DNA from: Euphorbia lathyris
Taxonomy: Eukaryota > Streptophyta > Magnoliopsida > Malpighiales > Euphorbiaceae
Direction: 5' to 3'
Assembly (NCBI RefSeq): GCF_963576675.1
Contig: NC_088916.1
Coordinates: forward strand, 26,573,501 to 26,637,500
DNA length: 64,000 bases
Below, piece by piece: positions 1-11,465 of this stretch. Below the pieces are notes generated by a model. The model was not told where the DNA came from, did not search any database, and saw only the letters and a program-made list of their open reading frames with translations. How positions within the stretch are numbered: the stretch's first letter is position 1; every line of letters begins with the position of its first letter. The position numbers were made by a program, and so were the translations under genes.

Positions 1-277
1 TCAGATCTATACTCAAAACAAATCAAGAAGATAGAAGAGATCTGGGTGGTTATAAAATTAAAAAAAAAACTTGAGAGGAAGACCAAATAGAGGAAGTTTC
101 ATACTTATGAAACATATATTTTTTGAAGCTCCAAATTCATAGAGAAGCACCTATATTCTAATATTTATCATTTAAACTTTTTCGAACCTTCAGATCTGAG
201 TTATTTTTTTTGCAATCACGTAGATGTAGCGATCTACGGATAAGATCTACCATTTCTGCTCTTGCTAATTCATAAAA
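1..277. other. AT-rich sequence, no gene seen
   Basis: No open frame, RNA gene or repeat structure that I can support. This is the flank into which the neighbouring Helitron inserted. Confidence 0.5.
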
Positions 278-640
278 CTAGTCGAAAACCCGTGCGATGC
301 ACGGAGTATGAAACTTTTATATAATTTAGATAAATAAATAAATTGACATATTTACTTTTAAATAATTTTATATCATGCTATGAAAAAAATTTATATTATG
401 TATATTTGAAATTAATATATATTTTTTAATGATAATTCAAATTAAATTAATTTTAAAAATAATTGACTACTTTTTTTATAGAATTTTAACTAAAGATGAA
501 TGATTTATTTATTTTTACAAAATTCAATGATTTGTACTTTTTAGGAATTTTAATACGTTTTCATATTCCAAATATTCTGTGAAACAATAATAATAAAATA
601 GAATATTAATTAAGAAATATATTAGAATATAATAAAAAAT

Positions 641-788
641 CAAAAATTGAATTAAACTATAATTAAAATTAAATATTATATTTACGATACAAAAGAATTA
701 CAATATAGGTTAAACAAAAATTGAATTAAACTACAATTAAAATTAAATATTATATCTACGATACAAAAGAATTATAATCTATGTTAAA
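641..788. repeat. 74-bp tandem duplication inside the Helitron
   Basis: Two adjacent copies, 641-714 and 715-788, each starting CAAAAATTGAATTAAACTA and differing at a few bases. It is a simple local duplication with no coding content. Confidence 0.85.
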
Positions 789-2283
789 ATGGAAGCAACA
801 TCAATATATTATTCTATAAACTATTAAAATCAATACTTTTCTAATGTTGCATATGAAGAAACTTTATCAATTCAATATGTTACATATAAAAAAATAAAAT
901 TCGTAAGAATTAGTCACAAATTCATCTTGATGATAATTATTTTGGTTGATGGAATTTCATGATCACTAAGTATTCGAATTCAATTATTCATTCTGCTACA
1001 ATAACCCAATATATCTAATTGAATCAGTTTAAGATGATGATTTCTCCTATTTTCATCTCGTAATATCTTATCAAGACATTCGATCAATTTGTTCTTCATT
1101 CTTTCACTATATAGAATATCAGCCATACTCGCAGATATCACTTATTTGACTTCATTAATATTTTCTAATAATTATATATTCTCAAATTTTATAAGTAAGA
1201 AAAACAAACAAAAGAATTGAAAAAAAAATGAAGGGACGAAAAAGATAATTAGGAGAGAACCATCTTCCTCTCGAGTTTTTTTTTTTTGAAAATAAGAGAG
1301 AATATCGAGATATAAGTGCATAAAGAGGAGAGTGAAAATATTTTTTGCCTATTAATTAAACATTTTATTTTTTCTTAATGAAGTATTAAGTCCATAAATT
1401 AATTTTAGTTAAATAGAATTAAATCGCAATTGTAGCCACTCGGTACAAAAAAAACGTTTTATAATTAATATGTGAAATTAATTATATTAATTAGAATCAT
1501 TATGTTCAACATTTGAGAATTTGAAGAGATTCAAATAATAATATTTTCTTAATTAATATTTTTCAATAATTTGTTCTATGATCATATTTCATTTTCATCT
1601 GTTAAAAACTCTTGAAATACTAACAATTTTGTACGAACCATAATATAATAGTTAAAAATTATATAAGCCAATGTTGCAAAAGCAATTATCTTAATATCCA
1701 TAATTAATGTACATTTTTAGGATTTTGAGCATCAAAATTTATTTTTGTTTACCTTGATTTTGAATTCGTATCTAGCATAATCCATATTCTTCAAGAATAA
1801 ACATCTTATCAAGCGTATTAGACGCTTACAATCTCCTTGTCTAGAAAATTGGAAAAAAATATCTTCTTGATAATAATAATAATAATAATAATATAACATA
1901 ATTTGTATTAAAATAAACTTCATTGTAAGTATAATATTCCAATATCTCTTTAATATTTTATTTAATATGTCTCAAACTTCAATGAACAACTATCGTGTGA
2001 AACTTTATATCTATTTGTACCAAAATGCATAAAAATAAAAAATACAATCCATATCAATTAGCTAAACTCAAACTAAAAAAATGAGTGGATTTCAACATGC
2101 TACGAATTAGAAAAATTAATCTAACTTCAATTAAAACTAAAAATTGAGTTCATAAATTGAGTTCATATAAAGCCGAAAATCTAAATTTTAGTTAAGAGTT
2201 AGCAATCGAAACGATAACACCTAAGAACATATACTAAAAAAGAATGCAAATTTACAAAATCTTTATTTTAGTCATTTTGAAAA

Positions 2284-2775
2284 AAAAAAGACAAATAAAA
2301 AAGAAAACATGGATAAGGTAGCGAGAGGTATGGAACCTGGGTAACGACAGAAATGAAATTTCATCTCTGAAAAATGAAACTATAACAACTATTGTTTAAT
2401 AATAATAAAAAAAACAACAACACAATTGAGAACAAAAATAACTACAACATATGAAAAAAAATTGAATAATTACCTTGAGAAACATAAAAATTTCTTGTAA
2501 TTTTTGACACTTTTGTGTTTTCCGGTTTTAGTTGTTCATGCATCTTCTATTTCTGTCGTATTTCTTCAATTGAAGCTATCAGTTTGGAAAAAAAAGACAA
2601 ATAAAAAAGAAAACATGGATAAGATAGCGAGAGGTATAGAACCTGGGTAACAACAGAAATGAATCTGAAAGATGAAACTATAACAACTATTGTTTAATAA
2701 AAATAAAACAACAACATAATTGAGAACAAAATAACTACAACATATGAAAAAAATCGAATATTTACCTTCAGAAAT
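2284..2775. repeat. Direct duplication of about 190 bp inside the Helitron
   Basis: The stretch at about 2284-2480, starting near GACAAATAAAAAAGAAAACA, recurs at about 2590-2775 with small indels. Both copies run through the same ACTATTGTTTAATAA and ACTACAACATATGAAAA blocks. The period is about 305 bp. No coding potential is seen. Confidence 0.8.
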
Positions 2776-3273
2776 ATGATACTATCTATCGTGATCAATG
2801 AATATAATGGTGGAATACTATCTATCATGCTTTATATAGAAGTTTATTTGTGACTTTTGGATTTCCTTTGCTTTGTGTTTTTTCATCTTCCCGTAACTCT
2901 TGCTTTCTTTTATTATTTTAATTAATAGGCTAGTAATTATTTAATATATTATAAATATAAATTTGTTATTTTTAATTAATTAATATTTTTAATCTGCTTT
3001 TTCCTACGTTGACAACTCATCAAAAAGACCTCTAAAACACTTCTTCTCATTTCTCTCTACTTCCGTAATTATATATAGTATAGATGTTACAAACGAAAAG
3101 GTAATAAAATATTACAAACGAAAAAGTAATAAACAACAGATGTAATTCAACCGGATTAAGAGATCCAATAAAATATATGTAATCCAACTAAAATATTTAT
3201 TGAATAAAGATAGAAAAATAAAAAACAAAACGATGCAGGAGGAAAAATAATCTTCTCCATCAAATAGAAAAAT

Positions 3274-3787
3274 GGATAAATTACACTCATGGTCACTGAA
3301 CTTTACATATTTTAATATTATGGCAATTGAATTTCAATTTTTAACGGTAGGACCACTGAATTTTACATTTTTTAACATCGGTGGCCACTCAACTTTAACT
3401 AACTCCTCAAAATGACCGTTAACGAACTCAAAGTGAAAATATTCAAGAATTAAAGTTGTTCAAAACGACATTTACCATGAAACCATATTTTTTTTTCTAA
3501 AATCACCTTTTTTGGAACTTTCTTTCTCTAAAAAATTGCTTTCTCTCTCCTAACCAAACAACATCTAAATGACCTCAAAACGAAAATTTTCAAGAATTAA
3601 AGTTCCTTCGAATATCACTAACTCTTCAAACTTTTTATTTTGAGACTGTCAACGGTCATTTTGAGGCGTTGAGTGGCCACTGGTGTTAAAAAGTGTAAAG
3701 TTGAGTGACCACACCGTTGAGAATTGAAATTCAGTGGCCACAATGTTAAAATGGATAAAGTTCAGTGGCCATGGGTGTAATTTACCC
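3274..3787. mobile_element. Inverted-repeat MITE (Mutator-like ends)
   Basis: The left end GGATAAATTACACTCATGG is mirrored by the right end CCATGGGTGTAATTTACCC. The inverted similarity runs deep into both arms (GTGGCCACT and CAACGGTCATTTTGAG blocks). The element is about 514 bp with no coding frame. No convincing target duplication was found, so the superfamily is a guess from the end sequence. Confidence 0.7.
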
Positions 3788-4283
3788 GAAGATCAATTGA
3801 TGAATTTGGTGAAAATAGGAACCTGGAAAATTGAAGAGAAGAAGAAGCTGTTTATGAATCAAATGCGATTTCTGAAACAAAAATAAAACTTACTGTGCTT
3901 GTTTCAGATTTTATTATTATATACTCCATCTGTTTCATATTACATGTCTTTCTAGAGATTTTTTTTTTGTTTCATAACATTTTAATATGATCAATACACT
4001 TTAAATGACTTTCTTTCTGATTTTGGAAGACAATTGTTAATAAGCGACGAAATCTATCTTGAAAAAACTGCTAATACATACTTCAAATTTATCTACTGAT
4101 TCGAGTTGAAGTGTTTCAAACACTTTCACATATTTTCATTTAATTTCTATTACTTCAAATTTAATATTTTTTTATGATTTTTTTTTAAATATTTCTATGT
4201 TCTATTTTCGTTTGGATTAATTCACTCAATAAATAGGATTAAACCTTTGTTTGGGGTTTAAATAATAAATTATTATAAGGTTG

Positions 4284-5610
4284 GGTTGGGTTGAAATTTA
4301 TTTTCAAGGAAGGGGCTGTTTTTCAACCATGGTTGAGAAATGTCACCATTCCGGCATACCTGACGCCGGAATGGTTACTGTTTTAATGGGTAGTGGCTTC
4401 AAGCCACTACCCAAATAAATATATATTAATATTTTTTTAAATTATTAACATATATTTTTTAATTTATTATGTTATAAAAATAAAAATATATATAAATTAT
4501 AGTAATGTGGATTAAATTTATATTTTATAAAATTTTGATTAAAATTTAAATTTGATCCTGCTTAGAAACGTTAGTGTTAAATTTGCACAATTTCATATGT
4601 TAGGATTAAATCTGCATTTCGCTTGAAATGTTAAGGTTAAATATTTAGTGCATTACTGACAAAAAAAAATTAGTGCATTAACAACACAGTAAAATATCTT
4701 ATATAATTTCCAGCGAAGTGCAGATTTAGCCATAACAGTCGAAACTGTCTTTTCAAATTTTCGGTAGTGTATGCTTAGAAACGTTAGGGTTAAATTTACA
4801 CAATTTCATATGTTATGATGAAATCTGCACTCGCCTGAAACGTTAAGGTTAAATATATAGTGCATTAATAACACAGTGAAATATTTTAGACAATTTCAAA
4901 AAAAAATTGTGATTAATTTATATGTGTCAGATTTAGTTTTTTAAAACCGTGTAAAATATTTTAGATGGTGTTATTAATATAGTTAAAAAAAATGTATGAA
5001 AATGCTTCAATTTATCGTCAAACTGGTTTAGAAGGTCCAGTGTGGCTAAATAACAGTCAAACAAGTCTTTTCAAATTTTTGGTATCGTATTGTTAAAATT
5101 GATATTGCTTGGAAACGTTAGTGCTAAATTTGCACAATTTAATATGTTAGGGTTAAATCTGCACTTCGCTTGAAACTGTTTAATACACTAAATATTTTTT
5201 TTATCAACAGGGCTCTAAATATTTAACCTTAACGTTTCAAGCGAAGTGTAGATTTAACCTAACATATGAAATTGTGCAAATTTAACCCTAATGTTTTCAA
5301 ATAAGATTAAATATAAATTTTAACCAAAATTTTATAAAACATAAATTTAATCTATATCAATATAATTTTATTTTTATTTTTATAATATAATAAATTAAAA
5401 AAATTAGAAATTATATATACATTAATAATTTAAAAACAAATATATATTAATATATATTTGTATGGGTAGTGGCGTAGCCACTACCCATTTGTTTTAAACA
5501 ATCTCATTACGGCGCCAGAGGCGCCGTAATGAACAAAATATTTAAAAAAAAAATAAAAAGTTAACTCTGGTTGGGAAAACAGCCCCTCCTGGAGAAATTT
5601 TTCCCAACCA
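4284..5610. mobile_element. Fold-back element with mirrored hairpins
   Basis: Imperfect terminal inverted repeats (GGAAGGGGCTGTTTTTCAACC at left, GGTTGGGAAAACAGCCCCTCC at right) enclose, in mirror order, two perfect hairpins at each end. Left: 4345-4375 (11-bp stem) and 4387-4413 (13-bp stem). Right: 5462-5488 (12-bp stem) and 5504-5532 (13-bp stem). Further inward, a block of about 100 bp near 4555-4660 is repeated directly near 4770-4870 and inverted near 5215-5310. No protein is encoded. A related fragment lies near 52430-52600. This is a non-autonomous DNA element of unknown superfamily. Confidence 0.7.
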
Positions 5611-6144
5611 GACCTAATAGAGTAATTTTTTAACAAAAACTACCCTAAAGAAGAGATTAATCCCAATAAATAAGCAAAGCCGCTCAATAATTGCTACTCT
5701 GTTAATCTCAAGCGAAAGTAATCCTAGCCAACATCAGGTACTCATTTTTTGATTTCAATGCTATGAATTTCGATGTTTTTAATGATTTAAATTCAACGTT
5801 ATTAGGAGTATTATCGTTAGAATCAGGATCGGTTCCAGTATTTTAAAGGTCCTAAATGAAAAAAAGAGATAAGAAGTTTTTAATAAAAAAATGTACTTAA
5901 AAGTTTAAAATAAAAATTTGAACATATTTTAGACTTAAAATATCATATTATTTGATCATTTTCTAGGTATGAATGAGTATCATAACCACATTTAAAAAAA
6001 TTACTATATATACAGTAAAAAACAATTTGAGCTCCTTTTGTCTCAGACCCCAGGCGGTTGCACTCCTGGCCTATGCTGAGGACCGATCCTAGCACTTGGC
6101 AGCTCCCATTCTCCATTTTTTTACAAATTTAAATCTAATATATA
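5611..6144. other. Intergenic, no gene seen
   Basis: AT-rich sequence with a C-rich patch near 6040-6090. The stretch near 5680-5740 has the look of a 5' leader followed by a GT donor, but no coding exon follows within reach, so no gene is called. Confidence 0.4.
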
Positions 6145-6645
6145 CTCCCTCCGTCCCACGAATATAGACGTAAAAGTGTCTGCACACTGAACAAGAAAAA
6201 TTAGTTAATTTTATTGAAATAATACATATTGTTCTATTTTGACTAATTTACCCTTCTCTTCTTGTAACTCTACATACTCCTATATTAATAACATATTGTA
6301 ATCCCAATATATAAACCTTATTTATATATAAATTTTTTTTTTTGCTCCAATAGAATGTTTTGTACGTATATCTATATATATTGAAAGAATATGTGATTAA
6401 ATGCATGTTAACATAAAGTCAAGGTTAATAGTTATTGTATTTAATTTTAATGTCTTGGAAATGTAAATTTTCAATATCAAAATTATTACTCATTTTTCTT
6501 CAAAAAAAAAAATTATTACTCATTTTATTTAAACTTCATAATTAAGGGTATATTAGTAAATTAACAAGCTAAAATTAGTTTTATGTCTATTTTATGGGAC
6601 ATCAAAAAGGTGAATTTGTGCCTATATTCATGGGAACGGAGGGAG
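6145..6645. mobile_element. Stowaway-type (Tc1/mariner) MITE
   Basis: The ends are CTCCCTCCGTCCCACGAATA and the matching inverted TATTCATGGGAACGGAGGGAG, flanked by TA on each side (6143-6144 and 6646-6647). The CTCCCTCCGTCCC terminus with TA duplication is the classic plant Stowaway end. It is 501 bp and non-coding. Confidence 0.9.
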
Positions 6646-6647
6646 TA

Positions 6648-8337
6648 TGAAATATAATTAATTTTTGACTCAACAAAAAGAACCAATTGAAAATGAAACT
6701 TTTTGGCAATTTGCAAAGAACGAAACAATTAATTAATATATTATTGTTAGATTATGTACAAATTTATCTCTATGGTTATTAGGTGAAAATTGATCTAACC
6801 TTTATATACAAAACAATCTAATTTCAAGCCTCGTTAATGAAAGATGAGTTTTTGTTTCACGTTCAATTTTATGTTCTAGCTATGCTGCAGCCACTAGCAT
6901 TCTGACCATCCAATAAGACTTTTATGTTATCGAAAAAAACCCATCATCTGTTAATGACATTAAAATAGTATTGTCCGGTAAATTTAGCTTTAAAATTATA
7001 GCATTTGTAATCAAGTGTTGAATTTGCTTTCCCCAATAACCATATAGCTGAATTTGTACCGCATTCCTATTAATGTTAAGAGAAAAGTTGTAAAATAAAT
7101 TTGAAACACCTTATTATGTTATTGCTGTTAAGAGACGATCACTAACAAAAAATGAAACAATTTGTATTATTGTATTATAAATTGAAATTAATTTTAAATT
7201 TTGTAAAGAAAAAATTAAGTTTTTTTAGATCAGAGGCCCTCCTAACCAGGAGGTCCTAGGCGGCCACCTATACAGTCTTCCCGTAGGAGCCTCCCCTGGT
7301 TAGAATACAGAAGAAGTTGAAAGGGTTTCGAAGGAGTGGCTGTTTGTATTGATTACATGACTAGAATAGAGTAATTAGTGCCAAACTAATTAATAAGAAT
7401 AAAATAGAAAAAAAAAAGTATTTAGAAAACTAAACTTGTAATATGAAGAACGATAACTAGGTCCAAGTCCTATAAATATTGCGTTATACACAGGGACGGT
7501 CCTCCGGCCATCGGTTCCGCCCTTAAGTATACCGTTAGTTTTATTTCGTGTAGCCCCCTATTATTGATATATATTTAACCTATGCAGTATTGTTTCAATA
7601 GTTTAAAGTGATCAAGTTGGTTAAGAGTTTTGTTTTAAGGTGAGAGGTCATGGGTTCAAACCACACCAAACTCTTTTACCGAAAATTTGCCATACAGATC
7701 CTCCATATTAACCAGGTCGGGATTAAACAAATTTGCATCTTTTTTTGTATATTCTTATATAAATACAATTAAATAAAAATATCCGAAAATAATAAACACA
7801 ATCCCCTAAAAACATGCAACATTATTTTAAAGTGAATTATAATAAATCAAACAATCAAACTAATAATGAAAAAAAATAACATTTTTTTTTTGTTTTGATT
7901 GCCGTCCAAGTGGCCAAAAAAATGAATGGAGACTAAAAAACACCCAATAGACTTATTAGGCAGAGAAAACTGGAATAAATTCTCGATTTTAAACGTCTAA
8001 ACGGAATCTAAACAGTGTAAGCGGGCTTATTCTTGAACAATGCTTTTCATCCTTTCAATTTAACACATATGTCTTATATAGAAGTTTAGGCATATTTAAT
8101 TCAATAGCTTACACCTTTGGAATTGATCTAAAAAAGTTATTGACACGCTCAGAATAGAAAAAAAAGCAGAAACATGATGATATATAGAATGTTTAGAGGG
8201 AAAATGTACATGCTAAAATCACACCAAAACAAAATTAATGGGAATCGAATTACAAACAATATATAGATGAAAGAAGCCACTAAAACTATATATATAGCCT
8301 AGAGTTATGATTGAGACATCAAATGGAGCCGCCGGAA
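6648..8337. other. Intergenic, mostly featureless
   Basis: AT-rich DNA with no supported reading frame. It includes a GC-rich scrap near 7230-7290 and another near 7495-7540 that resemble degraded transposon ends, and the SINE-like block listed separately. Confidence 0.45.
7597..7745 (+). mobile_element. Possible tRNA-derived SINE fragment
   Basis: A box A-like TGGTTAAGAG near 7619 is followed about 30 bp later by a perfect box B, GGTTCAAACC, near 7653. This is the internal RNA polymerase III promoter layout of plant SINEs. No poly(A) tail or target duplication was confirmed, so this is tentative. Confidence 0.35.
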
Positions 8338-9280
8338 TTAATTAATCTCTGGTCCCTTCCCACCGCTTACTGGTGGCCTTGCCGGTGCTCCTTTAAGAAG
8401 TGGCTCATCCTCCTACATTTTATATAACCATTTTATTACCATTCCATAAATAACTAACTACTCCCTCTATTCTATTATATACCAATATAAGTCATTTATA
8501 TTTCACCTTTTTAAAGATATCAATAAGATTAAAGTGGTATTTATTAAAACTTAAAATTAAATAATTTTAAGTATTGATTATCATAAGTGCTAAAAGTATT
8601 AAATGATATAACTGTTTGATAAATATAAAAAATAAATAATAAATTTAAAACAATTAGTTAATAATGTTGTATTTAAAATTTTAAATTAAGTTTTTTTGAC
8701 TTATCAAAATGATTAATTTATCTCTAAATACTTCTCCCATAAATATTTACTTTTTTTAATCCTTAAATCTTAACTTTTTATATAAATTTTTTATTTATGG
8801 TTTAATTATGAATATTTGCATTAACAATAAACTTCTCTTTTACAGTAAATAAAAATAAATTTGAAAAAACGATATATACAAATGAACAAATCAAAAAAAT
8901 CTAAAACGATAGTATATAATAGAAACGAAAGAAGTATTTATTAATTTAATTATGATAAAATAGATCTATATATATTGTATTAACTTAAAATCCAAGAGTG
9001 TGCAGAAATATTGAAAACATATAAGTATAAAAACTATTTGAGAGTCTTCCTAGCTTAGCTTCTTAGATCTAGAGAGAGAGAGAGAAAAACTTACAGTTTG
9101 TGTTTGGTCATGGTGATTTTGTCGTGGTGAAGAAGAAGAAGATGATGGATGATTTATTGAGTCGAAACCTAAACACTTGAGTAGAGCTTCAACGAGAAAG
9201 CATAAGCAACCATTACTATGGCAGATCTTTAGAATGACATTGCTGCCTTGTTGTTGTTTAGATGAATGATCCTCCTCCAT
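8338..9280 (-). CDS. Plant elicitor peptide precursor (PROPEP-like), 2 exons
   Basis: Small precursor of a C-terminal damage peptide that PEPR receptor kinases sense at the cell surface. Exon 1 (9280-9095) encodes 62 residues with the conserved ALLKCLGF helix block (residues 32-39) seen in PROPEP precursors. It ends at a GTAAGT donor (9094). Exon 2 (8412-8338, acceptor TGTAG) keeps phase 0 and adds 24 residues ending ARPPVSGGKGPEIN and a stop. The predicted precursor is 86 aa, within the usual family range, with no signal peptide, as known for PROPEPs. The SG-K-GP--N C-terminus fits the Pep pattern of Ser-Gly, basic residue, Gly and terminal Asn. The 682-bp intron contains a Stowaway-like MITE. 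The join is inferred from splice sites and motif. Without it, exon 1 would read into 14 unrelated residues. Confidence 0.72.
8461..8934. mobile_element. Degenerate Stowaway-like MITE in the PROPEP intron
   Basis: Starts CTCCCTCTATTCTATTATAT after TA (8459-8460) and ends with the decayed inverted counterpart ATAATAGAAACGAAAGAAG before TA (8935-8936). It is 474 bp and non-coding. It lies wholly inside the intron of the elicitor precursor. Confidence 0.7.
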
Positions 9281-9559
9281 ATTTTTCTGTCAATTAATAA
9301 ATTTTGAAGTCTGCCTTGTTCCTCTCTTTTAATGCTTCTTCTAATCGGTGTACCCTTTGCTCTTCTTAATTTCTCTCTCATTTTTAATGTTCTGTTTTTT
9401 TGAAAGTACCAAATTATCCAACATTTAATGTTTTCTTCCTCTTTTTTTTTTTTTTTTTGTTGATTTAGTATTTCTTTCATTAAAAAAAAATCATTGCTCA
9501 TAACAATATTTTACTTCCTCTCTTTATTCTTTTTATATACACCCTGCCAGGGATGGAAA
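9281..9559 (-). promoter_or_regulatory. Upstream region of the PROPEP-like gene
   Basis: Sequence 5' of the minus-strand start codon. It has a long poly-T tract on the plus strand near 9440-9460 and a W-box core (TTGAC on the minus strand, near 9287-9291), which would suit WRKY-driven defence expression. No clear TATA box was singled out. The reading frames here are low-complexity and not genes. Confidence 0.3.
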
Positions 9560-10030
9560 CAGGGGCGGATCCGTTCCGCCACTGGTACCAACCACCATGA
9601 TCATGAGTAATTTCAGCTCCTTTTGTCTTCATGAAATTTGAAGCTGTGGTGGTTCCGATCCTTTGTTTCTAAGAAATAATGATCGGATGCTTAATTAACA
9701 TTTCAAAATTGGTCCAGATCCGATTAGGCCATCTCTAAATTCAAAATTCCAATTTTTTTTTACCTGTTAGGCCATTTCTAAATCCAAAAATCTTTTTTTT
9801 ATGACATGTTTGGTCATCTTTAAATCTAAAATTCTATTTTTTTTTACTGTTAGACCCTCATTGAATCAAAATTTCTAATTTTTTAGCCTATTAGGTAGTC
9901 CCTAAATTCGATTTTTCTATTAGACACAATTTTTTTTATATGTTAAGAATCTTAAACACACTATTCGAAACGATGGCCGCTTGGACCGCCTAGGCCCCGC
10001 CTAGGCACTCGAAATCGAGAATCCGCCCTG
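9560..10030. mobile_element. hAT-like element with CAGGGGCGGA end
   Basis: Begins CAGGGGCGGATCC and the inverted counterpart GGATTCTCGATTTC...CAGGGCGGAT ends at 10030 (ATCCGCCCTG). The ends resemble the two hAT elements with clean duplications elsewhere in this window. The 8-bp flanks do not match here, so boundaries are uncertain. Confidence 0.45.
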
Positions 10031-10475
10031 ATTTTCTATAATTAGTTCCTCTAGGCGTTTTATTGATTCCTAGGTGATTTTCAGCCGCCTGGGCTCCGCT
10101 TAGGCCGCCTCGACACCGCCTAGACCACCTAGGTACCACCTAAACGATAATTTTAATTGTGAATTTATTTTTTTGCTTTATTATAATTCATTTTAAAGTT
10201 GTTTTAATGATATTATTATTGAAATATTGATGTTTGCACAATTTTAAAGATATATGTTACAAATATACATGTTTTTGTATATTAAATAATTTTATATCAT
10301 TATTTTTAGATAATATAATGCATATTTTAATTGTATTTATACAATAATTTGTCGATTAATGAATAAAAAGTACAAAAATATAAATCCGATTAATCCCCGA
10401 TTAATCTTCAACTAATCCCCGATTAATCTTCGAGGGCCCTATCCGCCCGACTAGCGCCTAGCATTTTCTACAACC
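9968..10475. repeat. CCGCCTAGG-rich repeat element
   Basis: Many short CCGCCTAGG and GCCTAGGC words at 9968-10140 and an end with GATTAATCCCCGATTAATC and GACTAGCGCCTAGC at 10380-10465 enclose AT-rich DNA. The GC-rich ends around an AT-rich core suggest a non-autonomous DNA transposon. No protein is encoded. Confidence 0.4.
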
Positions 10476-11465
10476 TTGCTTAAACATAATGTAGCTTAAT
10501 TTTGAAAAGTTTTACATTGATACTTAAAAATTGGTTCTTGATCACTCCGATTATAACACGTATATGTACTAAAAAAATTTGAACAAGTTCAATTTAGCAA
10601 ATTTTTTTTTTCACACCACGTGTAAAATCGGCTCCCTCAACCAAACAATTGTGTATCCGCTCTGCTATCAAAATATGACTCCTTTTATTTATGCAAGAAT
10701 TAAGAAATATAAGTGGGTGTTTGATTGCTCATTTTCATGTTTCTATTTGCGTTTTTGTCTCAAAAGGGAGAGTTTTAGGTGTTTAGTTAGTAACCACCTA
10801 TTTACCTTTTTACATATGAAAAATAGTTTTTTTTTTTATAAAAGCAAAGAATCCCTCATTTTTTGGAAAAATAGTTTTTTCCAATAGCAAACAACAAAAA
10901 GTAGGCGAAACAAACATGCTTATAATTAATTTTAATTAAATTTCTTTTGTTACCATATAGTAATGGAAAAAGTACAAAAATAATTTTTTTAGTTTGACCG
11001 ATTTTCAAAGGCAATCTGCGTGGCTTATTAAGTTTGCAAACAAAGTTTGCATTTTACAAACTCAAGCATTCCTTTAAAATTTTATCGTGACAATTTACCT
11101 CAAAAATGAGTGATTTAAGTAAACCAGAAGTAATATTGTTTGGTCAAAAAATTGACTTATATATCTTTTAACTATAAAATTTATAAAAATACAATCTTTT
11201 GTTTGCAAACTTTTAAACTTTTCACAAATCGGCCAAACCACAAAATATATTTTTCTATCTTTCTCTATATTAATTGTATCTACTAATAAATTTTTATCAG
11301 TTTCAAAATAAAAAAAAACAACTTAAATAGAAATACAATTAATAAAATCAATTAATGTGTATAAAATTAAATCAAACCATAATGTATTATGAAAGAAAAA
11401 AGTTTCTATTCATAGACATCTATTAAGAAATTAATTGTCAGATATTAACTAATATAACATTAAGA
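10476..11465. other. Intergenic; a degraded repeat, no gene
   Basis: The stretch at about 10720-10900 (TTTAGTTAGTAACCACC, AAAAATAGTTTTTTCCAA) is similar to about 15280-15440, so it is a dispersed repeat. The reading frame at 10579-10887 is low-complexity and has no protein features. Confidence 0.45.

Larger units (their letters stand above)
278..3084 (-). mobile_element. Non-autonomous Helitron (minus strand)
   Basis: Read on the minus strand, the element begins with TC followed by TATACTATATATAATTACGG at 3084 and ends with CTAG at 278. Just inside that end is a short hairpin (CCGTGC, loop GAT, GCACGG at 290-304). This TC...hairpin...CTRR structure is the Helitron signature. The base before the 5' end is A and the base after CTAG is T on that strand, as expected for insertion between A and T without target duplication. 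The 2.8-kb interior is AT-rich, holds two internal direct duplications and shows no Rep/helicase reading frame, so it must depend on an autonomous partner. The ends are seen directly; the Helitron assignment rests on this terminal structure. Confidence 0.75.

Noticed and set aside
9552..10038. Target duplication for the 9560-10030 element
   Set aside because: GATGGAAA and ATTTTCTA do not match; boundaries remain uncertain.
10579..10887. 102-codon plus-strand frame
   Set aside because: Phe/Lys/Ser-rich low-complexity translation of AT-rich repeat DNA.
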